From Strongyloides papillosus (Eukaryota > Nematoda > Chromadorea > Rhabditida > Strongyloididae): a stretch of DNA of 64,000 bases. The stretch lies in NCBI GenBank assembly GCA_005656395.1, contig SRSI01000055.1, forward strand, positions 678,593 to 742,592. The letters run 5' to 3'. Every line of letters begins with the position of its first letter. The first letter of the stretch is position 1. Below, one piece after another: positions 36,247 through 46,500 of this stretch. Position numbers and translations under genes: made by a program. The notes beneath the pieces were generated by a model that did no database searches, was not told the origin of the DNA, and was given only the letters and a program-made list of their open reading frames with translations.

Positions 36247-36392
36247 AAAAGAACGTAAATAATAAGTATAAATAGAATAAAAAAAGAAATAAAATAATAA
36301 CTTATATCATAGATTTTTACACATATTGTTTTATATTATTATTACATTACACTTATTTTTAGAATTACATTATCCCCAATAAAATATTTACT
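36213..36392 (+). repeat. 3' LTR of element B (180 bp)
   Basis: Copy of 31469-31648. It overlaps the end of the integrase frame (stop at 36246). Confidence 0.9.
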
Positions 36393-36396
36393 TATA

Positions 36397-38080
36397 CAAC
36401 AGTTCAACTATTTCTTTTTAACTAAATTATGAATTTATTTATAGATTTCTAAGAATTTAAAACTTCCAATATGCGTGTTTCAGTTTATTATGTCTTTTGA
36501 AATTTAAATAAATTAATATTAGTATATAAGGACTAAAATAATTTCTGTAAACTTCAATCTAAGAAATCATCTTCATATACAAGAGCAATTTTTAATGAAA
36601 TAATTAAACTCAAAAGATGTAACGGCCGTCTTTAAAAATACATACTAATAAATATATTTATGCAATTATAAAACAAATCTATATAAAATACATAAAGGAA
36701 ATTTATTCAAACTAGAAAAAATAACAGACATTATAAGTAATTAATTCATATAACATTACAACATAATTAAACAAATTAAAATCTAAAAAATAGTATACCC
36801 CTTCAATGTTTTTTCTATATGAAGTATATTTTTCAAAACGTGTATCCATATTACTACAAAATAATGAGACATTAAAAAATAGTGATAAATAATGTAAGTT
36901 CAAGTTGTCGAAAAAAAGTTATAGTAAAAATTAATATATTGACCATACTTTCAAAAAACAACTCTTTTTTGTATAAATAAAATTCCCGATCTTAAGATGA
37001 AAGTGAATTTATTATAAACATTTTAAATGAACAAAAATTAAACATTAATATATACGAATTTCATTAACTTTTGGCACTCTCTATTTTAAATGTTAAAATA
37101 TTTAAATTTTTCTTAATAATATTAATATATAACTAATATTATGATTTTTGAAAAGCATATATACATTCTTTTGATGATAAAAGTACTCACCCTTATTTTG
37201 TTTTAAAGTATTTCAAAATCCAAATAAAATTTGATTAACTTTTTATTTTTATCATATTAATTTGTCATTCTCATGGTAAAAAAATAAATTTTTCTGTACT
37301 TTTATATACTTTTAAAATTGTCATACAAGTATTTTATCTATACGAAGTGTAAATACAGAGATCAGAATGAGATCAAAACTTGCTGCGTTTTTGTTGTATT
37401 TGCTAAAAATATTTTCCACCATTTGCTTCACACCGACGACACACTTTACACTACATGTCATTATTTTTAATTAAATGTTTTTGTGAACGAGTATAGATAT
37501 TATGAAAAGAAGTAATGTAGGAGAGAAATTTTATGAACAAATTAAAATATAATCTTTACAATTAGAAATATGCGTCAATTTACCTAAGAAAATTATGTTA
37601 CTATTATTTTATGCTTTTTTTACCTTTATTAAGTTTAAAAAATGTGAATTTAGAATTAACAATTGAAATTTAAAAATCAAACAACTATTAAATTTTAAAT
37701 TCTGTAATTATTGATGTCAATTATTAAAGTTTTAAAAGCAAGAAATTAAAATGATATCATATTTTGTAGGATGCATTCGGTTGTTTTCAGCGAAAAATAA
37801 CAAAATGCAGCAAAAGATAAAAATTATGATCAAATTTTGATCTCATCAGATGACTAGTTATAATAAGATATTCACTTAGAATTCGAAGATTATTTAAAAA
37901 TAGTAATATAGGACAATGTTATTAATTCTAAAAGGGCGTGGAGAACTTGTTAGCATTTGATGGTAAATAAGGAGTGTTTAGAAGTAACGGTATCATATAT
38001 AAACAGACAAATTTTGTATTTCTTGAAACTTACATTACCTAAGCTGCTTTTACTATCTTATATCAAGGAAGATTAGTTAA
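36397..38080. other. Intergenic, upstream of the K2P gene
   Basis: AT-rich 1.7 kb. ATGAGATCAAAA near 37372 and TTTTGATCTCAT near 37845 begin loosely inverted segments that also share TGCTGC...TTTTGTT, perhaps an old MITE of about 480 bp. The last part should include the K2P promoter. Confidence 0.4.
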
Positions 38081-39261
38081 ATGGAAGAGACTAATAAAAT
38101 TGTTCAAATTAGATTTTATGCTTACATTATCGTAATTGGTATATATCAAAGTTTAGGAATTTATTTGATTTATGTAAGTTTTATTTATTTAATCATTATC
38201 AATGATGTCTTATAGACATTGGAGAGAGATGCCAGTCTAGCTAGAAGATTAGAATACAAAATGAGATGTGAAGATGTTAAACTTGAATCTATTAATGAGA
38301 TTGATGATTATGTTAAAAATTTTACCAAAATCTTGTCATTAAAGTCAACAAATGATTCGTTAAATGACAAGGAAATAGTAAAGAATTTCGTAGCTCTCAT
38401 TGAAAAAGTCGACGATTGTCACAGAAATTTCAATGTTACTGATGTTAAAGAAATTAATTTTTGGAATTCAATATCACTTATTTACACACTTAGCACAACA
38501 TTGGGGTAATTTAACAACCAATCTAAATATATATTTTATTTTAGTTATGGAGATTTATATCCTTTAACTGATGGCGGAAAGATATTCGAAATACTTTTTA
38601 CGTTAATTGCTATACCTCTTGTTATCGCATTTTATGTTGATCTCTCAGAAGCATATATTTGTTTTGTAATTGATTTGTATTACAAAATAAAACTAAGTAT
38701 CCAAAAGAAAATAAAGAGAGGGTAAATTTATTTTAATAATAACTTATCATTTTTTATAGAAAGTTAAGTGATGTTGTTGTGGCAAAGAAAATTGCAGCTG
38801 GTAAAACTAAACAAATGCCAAAAGTATATATATCAGTTGGAAGTTTAATATTAATATTAATAATTTGCACTGCCAATCATTATTATCAATCATATTTAGC
38901 TGGAAAAAATGATGATGTAATATACTCATTAATTTATGTCTATGAAAACTTTGGCCTTATTGGACTTGGGTATAATGTTCCTGCAGAAACATCATTATAC
39001 ATAACAAGAGAATTACCATTAATGTTTATTGGAATATGCCTATATGGACAGTATATTAATATTATGGTAAATACTATTCGTAATGTTATTCCACGAACTA
39101 TTAAAGAGTATCGTTCAAATGTTGACAAAGATTCCAAAAAATATACTATCTTAGGATATTTAATATTTGAAAGAGAAGATAAACATATGGGTGTTCTCGC
39201 TGACTACAGATCTGAAGGTCATAAAAAGCCAGAAATTTTTTTACCGGTAACAGTTAATTAA
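38081..39261 (+). CDS. Two-pore-domain (TWK/K2P) potassium channel
   Basis: Four exons: 38081-38173, 38216-38505, 38545-38721 and 38760-39261, with 38-42 nt GT-AG introns that keep frame. The product is about 353 residues in the plasma membrane. Membrane segment 1 is near residues 11-30 (YAYIIVIGIYQSLGIYLIY). Pore 1 follows with the canonical filter TTLGYGDLYP (about 125-134), then segment 2 (FEILFTLIAIPLVIAFYV), segment 3 (SVGSLILILIICTA), pore 2 and segment 4 (LPLMFIGICLYG). Pore 2 is unusual: GLIGLGYNVPAE near residue 255, with Asn-Val in place of the usual Asp after the GxG. Such channels carry background K+ current and set resting potential. The gene faces a stomatin tail to tail, 85 bp away. 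Confidence 0.88.
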
Positions 39262-39346
39262 AAAATACATATATTTTTAAAAACATTTATTATATCATTT
39301 TTGTTTATAGTTAAAATAATAAAAAAAGAACTTTAATTACTTTTAT

Positions 39347-40242
39347 TTAATGTATTTTATTTTTAATAGACTTTATACTATTGAAATTTTGAAATAAATT
39401 ATTCATTAATTCTATTGGAAAAGGAAATACAATTGTTGTACTATTTTCTTGTCCTACATTATTTAATGTCTGAAGATAACGTAAATATATTGCAGTTGGG
39501 TTACTTGACATCAAATCGGCAGCCTCCTTTAAAGCATTTGAAGCTTTATTTTCACCATCTGCAGTAATATATCTTGCTTCAGCTTCCCTTGATGCCTCTC
39601 CCTCAATTGCCATTGCTCTTTGGATACTCTTTGGTATACAAATATCCTTCAACTCAACCCTATAAACTTTTATACCCCATTCTATTGTTGCTTCATTAAG
39701 TATATTCTGAACTTTATGTGAGATATCTTCTTTTAATACAAGTAATTCTAATAACTTCATTGTTCCTGAAATATTTCTTAAGATAGTTTGTGATAGTAAT
39801 TTTGTTGATGATAAGTAGTCTTCAACATTGTTAATTGCTTTAACAGTATTAATTACTTGAAAATAAACAACTCCGTCAATGTTTACGGAAACGGAATCTT
39901 TTGATAAAATTTCTTGTGATGGAATGATAAAAGAAATTATACGGTGATCCAAAACAATACATTTTTCAATAAAAGGGTTAATAAAAAATAAACCAGGACC
40001 TCGTTCACCACTCCGTATTCTTCCAAGACGAAAGACGACAGCTCTTTCGTACTCTTTAACAACTTTAAAACACCCAAATACAGATAATGGGAATGTTAAG
40101 ACTAATAAAATAAATGATAAAAAAACAATAATTTTAGTACAATAAGATTGTTCTTGAAAATCTAAAAAGTAAAAATATTTATCTTCACACCTCGTCAAAA
40201 AAGATTACCTTTAATATCAATGTCATTAACATTATTACTCAT
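39347..40242 (-). CDS. Stomatin-family (band 7/SPFH) membrane protein 1
   Basis: Two exons: 40242-40209 (MSNNVNDIDIK) and 40161-39347, with a phase-1 intron GT...TTTTTAG, giving about 282 residues. An alternative frame start at 40198 lies inside the intron and is rejected. An N-terminal hydrophobic hairpin has the conserved Pro (LVLTFPLSVFGC) and a Cys suited to palmitoylation. The SPFH domain follows (EYERAVVFRLGR, GPGLFFINPF) and a C-terminal oligomerisation helix (RAMAIEGEASREAEA) with the TTIVFPFPIEL tail. Nematode relatives such as UNC-1 and MEC-2 bind and tune ion channels in cholesterol-rich membrane; that role here is inferred. It forms a tandem pair with the next gene. Confidence 0.9.
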
Positions 40243-41018
40243 ATTTTACAATCTTTCTTGTAAATGTTAGTATTAAATAATTATCTAGCGTTTATCATAG
40301 GAATTATGTTTAAAAAAACAACTATGTAAAAACATTTATGAATTATATAATATATTTTAAAGTCTGATAATTATAATTTATACATGTGCGTTTAAAGGCG
40401 TGTAACAAAAATTAGCATTAAAAAGATTCCGTATTTTTTCCTGTAGTGTATAGTTTTTTAAAGATATTATGAGACTACAAATGTAATGAATATATTTAAT
40501 TATTTATACTTTATAAAGTTTGTAGGTTTACACCATGAATTAATATATGTTTTTTGAATTATTTTCTTAGAGGAAGATTCAATTAAAGGTTTATGCTTTA
40601 TTACAATTATTATTGCATAAAATTGTATTGTGAAAAATAGGTGATTGTTTATGTGATAATATCATTGTTTTTAATTTATATAAAATACCTTTTTTATTAA
40701 AATATGAATGATAAAAATGACATAGTAAATGCAAAATTGTTTACTTTTATTACACATTAATAAATTAATTTTTTTTATAATTATTTTGTAGCATTTATAC
40801 ATAAAAAATTAAATTTCAGCCGTTTAAAAATGTATCACTAGTAAACATGTACTATAAATAAATTCAATGTTATTTTAAATTAAAACTACTCATTTGTTTA
40901 ATGTCCATGATAAGAAAGAATAAAAAAGAAATTTATTATATTCACATATATAAAATCCTGTTAAGTAATGCATTTACACAGGTAAAAAAATAATTATTAT
41001 TTTATTGCACGAAATATG
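40243..41018. other. Spacer between the tandem stomatin genes
   Basis: About 780 bases of AT-rich DNA. It holds the promoter side of stomatin 1 and the 3' flank of stomatin 2. No ORF seen. Confidence 0.45.
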
Positions 41019-41928
41019 TTATGATAACCCTTTCATGTTGGCAAGGAATTCAACTGGAAATGGAAAGACTATCGTTGTGGCATTATCCTGTCCAATGTGA
41101 CTTAATGTTTGGAGGTACCTTAATTGAATGGCATTTTTATTTTGTGATATTATGTCAGCTGCTTCCTTTAATGATTTTGATGCTTCTTTCTCTCCATCAG
41201 CAGCTATTATTTTTGCTTTTGCCTCTCTGGTTGCCTCTCCTTCAGCTGCCATAGCTCTTTGAAGACCTTTAGGAATGCAAACATCCTTAAGTTCAACTCT
41301 TTGTACTTTTACACCCCAATTTTCTGTTGCATCATCTAACATTACTTGAAGTTGTTGTGATATATTTTCTTTGTATGACAATAATTCTGATAATGTTTTA
41401 GTTCCTGCAATATTTCGTAAAATGGTTTGCGATAGTAATTTTGTTGAATCTATGTAGTCATCAACGTTGTTAACAGCTTTAATTGCATCGTAAACATGAA
41501 AATAAACCTAAAATTAACATTAAAAATAGATGATTAAAAAATTTACAACTGCATCAACAGAAACTGTGACAGAATCCTTACTTAAAATTTCCTGCTGAGG
41601 AACTAAAAAAGATAAAACTCTTATATCCAGTACAACGCAAGTATCAATAAAAGGATTTATAAAAAATAAACCAGGTCCTTTTTCCGAGCCTTCCAGGATA
41701 CGACCAAGTCTAAATATTACAGCACGTTCAAATTCATTTATAATCTTGAAGCTATAAAAAATTGAAAGAGGAAAAGTGACAATTAACAATACATGAGCCA
41801 TGAAAGTGAAAACTTTAGATAACATCCCATTATTGTGCCCATTTAAATCTACCATTAAATAATTTTTTTACATTATTTAAAAAAAATAAAAGCTTACCAG
41901 CGTTTTTTGAAACAGAAACATTAACCAT
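41019..41928 (-). CDS. Stomatin-family (band 7/SPFH) membrane protein 2
   Basis: Three exons: 41928-41898 (MVNVSVSKNA), 41848-41547 and 41507-41019, giving about 273 residues. The first intron is in the same phase and protein position as in stomatin 1; the second (39 nt, after SVDAV) is absent from stomatin 1. Domain order is the same: hydrophobic hairpin LLIVTFPLSIFYS, SPFH start EFERAVIFRLGR, GPGLFFINPF, helix RAMAAEGEATREAKA and tail TTIVFPFPVEF. The N-terminal tails of the pair differ most, suggesting separate partners. Gene order and shared first intron indicate tandem duplication. Confidence 0.9.
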
Positions 41929-43527
41929 GACTAATATTTATATTTTTTGTAAATAAAGAATATATATACAACAATACTAATACAAACTTAATCATTTTAC
42001 TTGTGTTGTTTTCTGTTTTTATTTATTATATCAAATTTATTTATTGCGTTTATATTGTTAATGCACTATAATGTTATTATAAATATGGTATTGTATTATA
42101 TTTTTATCAAATTTATATTTTCTATCATTCATTATTACAAATGTATTTGACTTAAGACATTGTAGATATTTAAAAAATGTAATTGAATGTGAAAATAAAA
42201 AAAATGTTTGCTATTTTTAAAAAATTGTTAATGTAATAAGAACAGTATTATGATAAAAAATTTTTTTTCTATATTTAGAAATTGATATTTTAGTCCTCCA
42301 TTAAATTTTTAAAATAAATACACAAATACTAGAAAATTTAATAAAAAAATTCTAAAAATTGAAAAATTTTACGACTATCGTAATTGAAATTTTTTTATAA
42401 GTACCTCCAAAAAATGTTATATAAAACTAAAAAATGTAAATATGTTAAAAAATTCCAAATGATAAAATCTTAAAAGTCATTATAAACGTATACAATACAA
42501 GGTGCGATATTTGGGTGTACCTAATAAAGTAAAAGTTTTTGTTTGATTATGTAAATTGGTTTTCTACTTACATTATTCTAAAACATATCACTTATTAAAA
42601 TAACTAGGAACTTTTTAGTAATTTTAAATCTTTACATAATTTATAGAAAATTTTTAAAGTTTTGTTTGTAAAAGTATAAAAAATATACTTTATTTTTTTA
42701 CTAACATTTTTATTTATAAAAGAAAAACTAGTAACAATGTTTAATATTACATTTCAGTAGTATAGCGAAATGTACTTTTGAAAATGATATACAAAATATG
42801 TAAGAAAATCTGTTTAGTAAATATCGTTTATTGTTCCTCAAAAATAATATTTTATTTTTTTTCTTATACTACTCCTTTTAAAAGTTCATCATAATACGAA
42901 CACATGTTTAGTATAAATTCAAAATAAAATACTTAAATGTTACATAAGTATTTTACAAATCTATTTAATTCTAATAATATTCTAAATCAACCTCCCACAC
43001 ATCTGTATATAATAATATTTAAAAATTTTATACACTGATTTGACATCATTTTCCATATACTTGAAAATGCTTCTATATAAAAAGTATTTTATAAACGTAT
43101 AATTATCTCTTTAATAATTTCTATAAACAAAGAATATTAATTATTTTTTATTTTATAATATCCGCTTAAAAAACTAATAAAATTATTCTTTAAAATTTTG
43201 TTATTCAATTATTTTTACGTCTATCATTATTATCGTCATTAAACATAAACTTATATGTATATAATTTACCCTATACTAAGATAAAAAAATTATGTCATAA
43301 TTTCCGTTAGCAAAAAATTGTTTTTATACGTTTGTCATATATTATTTAAAATTTAATAATAATATGTTTACATTTGTAATAATGATACTTCATTTTCCTT
43401 AAGCATATTATTTTTTTTTATATATAAAATATTTCTATTTTAGACATTAAATAATTTATTACTTTTTTCATCATACTTATTATTTTTTTTTAGAACACAT
43501 GATTAATGCTATAATTTTTGGTTGATA
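41929..43527. other. Divergent promoter region between stomatin 2 and TRPM
   Basis: 1.6 kb of AT-rich DNA between two genes transcribed away from each other. No ORF or clear repeat. A T-run plus TAG at 43493 is a likely spliced-leader acceptor for the TRPM transcript. A short upstream ORF (43499-43525, ATG to TGA, eight codons) ends two bases before the main ATG. Confidence 0.5.
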
Positions 43528-46500
43528 ATGAAGTTGAATGAAATTTCACCTAAAAATAGTCCAGCAATGGATAGTGATAGAAGGAAGATTAGAAAGCATC
43601 GACATCTACATGGAGTTAATGCACCACCAGTTAACGTTTCCATCCATCAATGGAAGGATATGCTTAAGATGTCACTTCAATCAGTAAATATAAATAACTA
43701 CTTTAAAGAGGGCAATTGTATGACCATAGGAAGTACAAGTGATACTGATGATGAATACACTTTTGCTATTGATAAATTATTCAATAAGCGTGAATGTAGT
43801 AAATATGTAAAGACAATGAAAGAATCTCAACGCTGTGGGTGTGGAAGATTAGAGTTCGAACATTCATCCGAGGCAATTAATAATGCTAATAGATTAACAT
43901 CAGAGACTGACTTAGAAAAAATGGAAGAAAATTGGAATAGAAGTTATATAAAAGGAACTGATCGTTGGTCCATAAAAAACCATACTAGATTACTTCCTAC
44001 CGATGCATATGGTACCATTGAATTTCAAGGCGGTCCTAGGCCAATTAAAGCACAATATGTCAGGTTGTCATTTGACACTGATTGTTCCTCAATCATCCAT
44101 CTACTACAAAATATCTGGCAAATACCACCACCAAAATTGGTTATCTCAATTCATGGTGGAACAAATAACTTTAACCTCCAACCAAAATTAGCCCGTATCT
44201 TTAGGAATGGTTTAATTAAATCTGCCAGTACCACTGGAGCATGGATTATAACATCTGGTTGTGATGATGGTGTGACAAAACATGTCGCCGCAGCCATTGA
44301 AAGTTGTCATAATTCAAGTAGGAATAAAGCAAAAATTATTTCTATTGGTATTGCACCATGGGGATTACTGAAGAGACGAGAAGATTTTATTGGAAAAGAC
44401 CATACTGTTTTGTATAGGAAAACCGGAAATAATATGAAAAGTCGTTTTATAACATTAAATAATAGGCATGGTTACTTTTTATTAACTGACAATGGGACAG
44501 TTGGAAAATGGGGTTCAGAGATAATACTTCGAAGGCGATTAGAAGGGTATATTAAAGAAAATCAAACAATAGTTAATGAAGGTAAAACAATTCCTGTTGT
44601 TTGTGTAATACTAGAGGGTGGAACATTTTCCATTAGAACTGCTCTACAATACGTCACGACAATACCAAAGACACCAGTTGTTATTTGCGATGGTTCAGGG
44701 AGAGCATCTGATATGATCTCATTTGCCCATCATTACATTCAAGAGGATGGTAATTTACCTGAAATTTTAAGAAAACAACTTTTATCATTAATAGAATCAG
44801 TATTTCAATTAACAAAAGAGGAAGCTGAACATTTATTGAAAGATTTATTGGAGTGTGTCTCACAAAAAGAAATGTTAACAATATTTAGGAGTGGTGGTGA
44901 ACATAAAAATGATTTCGATCACGCTATATTAACAGCACTCTTAAAAGGATATGATTTAACACCAACAGAGCAACTATCATTAACATTATCATGGAATAGG
45001 GTAGATATTGCACGATCTGATATTTTCCATCCAAACATGGAATGGAAGATGGATGATTTGCATAATATTATGATTGAAGCATTAATTTATGATCGTGTTG
45101 ATTTTGTTCGCCTTTTGTTAGAGAATGGTGTTGATATGCAAAAATTTTTAACTATAGGGAGATTAGAGGAACTTTACAATTCTGATAAAGGACCAACTAA
45201 TACATTATACTATATTGTTAGGGATGTAACTAAAATAAATCATAACTATCGCTATAAGTTGACACACATTGGTTTGGCTATGGAAAAATTAATTGGAAAT
45301 GGTTTTAAAAGTTATTATAGTAGTGACGAGTTTAGAAAAAATTATTTAGAGTACAAAAATCATTGTAAAAAAAAGAATGTTAATGTTAATGGACAAACTG
45401 GTAGTTATTCTAGTCGTAGACTTTCAACATTTTTTCCCTTTAATACAACTAGCCCTCAGGAACAGGGTGACGAGCATTCATGGAGAAGGAGAGTAAAATC
45501 AGCTTTCCATGATTCGCCAAATAAAAAACAAAAAACAGTTGTTATTAATTTGGAAGATAACATCTCATCAAGATCACATAAACTTGATACTAAAAGTGAC
45601 GATCTTACTTCATCTGACGATGGTATACGATTCCGTTATCCATTTAATGAATTACTTGTTTGGGCTGTCCTAACAAAAAGACATGAAATGGCACGTTGTA
45701 TGTGGGAACATGGCGAAGAATCAATGGCAAAAGCCTTAGTTGCTTGTGCTTTGAATAGAAATCTAGCTAAAGAAGCAAGAGAAGACTATCTTGATGTTGA
45801 GATTAGTGATGATTTGAAGAAGAATGCCGAGGAATTCAAGCATTTATCATTAGATCTTCTAGATTGTTGTTATAGACAGGATGATGATAAGACATTACAC
45901 TTGTTAACATATGAACTTAAATATTGGGGCAATGAAACAAATATCTCATTAGCAGTTATGGCAAATAATAAGCAATTTTTGGCTCATCCATGTTGTCAGA
46001 TGTTGTTAGCCGATTTATGGCATGGTGGTATGAGAATAAGAAGTAATTCAAATTTAAAAGTTATTATGGGGATTTTATTTTTTCCCAGTATTTTTGCATT
46101 AGAATATAAAACAAAAGAGGAATTGATGTTTCAACCACAGACGGCAGCTGAACATGAGAATGAGATATATGATAGTTCTTCTTCAGGGGATGATACAGAC
46201 ACAAGTGATTCTGATAGTAGTTCAAGTTCAGACAGTGATAGCGAATCAAATCAACATGGTGCAAAAAGTTTTTTTGGTTCCAATCAATCGTTACATTTCT
46301 CTTCAATCCTCCCAAGTAGATTACGTCGATCAAAAAAAGAAAGTAAACAACAAAGACGGCAATCAATGGATTCATCCTCCTCTCATCTAACAACAATCAG
46401 AACAAATAAAATAAGAACAATATCTTTGACAACTGAAAATTTTACAAATAATCAGGAAGTTATTGACAATGTTGATATGGTATCTAGTCCAATAACAGAA

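Larger units (their letters stand above)
31469..36392 (+). mobile_element. Full-length Ty3-like LTR retrotransposon B
   Basis: Two 180-bp LTRs (31469-31648, 36213-36392) are identical by eye, and TATA flanks both sides (31465-31468, 36393-36396), a probable 4-bp duplication. A purine run (AAAGAAAGGTGG) precedes the 3' LTR, and the pol frame runs a few codons into it. The coding part is one long gag-pol frame and a second frame continuing the integrase, separated by a one-base frame change. No standard tRNA primer site follows the 5' LTR. Recent insertion is inferred from LTR identity. Confidence 0.9.

Noticed and set aside
37372..37860. Possible old MITE upstream of the K2P gene
   Set aside because: Inverted similarity is short and patchy; mentioned only as part of the intergenic entry.
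40187..40198. Alternative start of stomatin 1 (MTRCED...)
   Set aside because: It is inside a 47-nt intron; the upstream ATG at 40242 joins in phase and matches the gene structure of stomatin 2.
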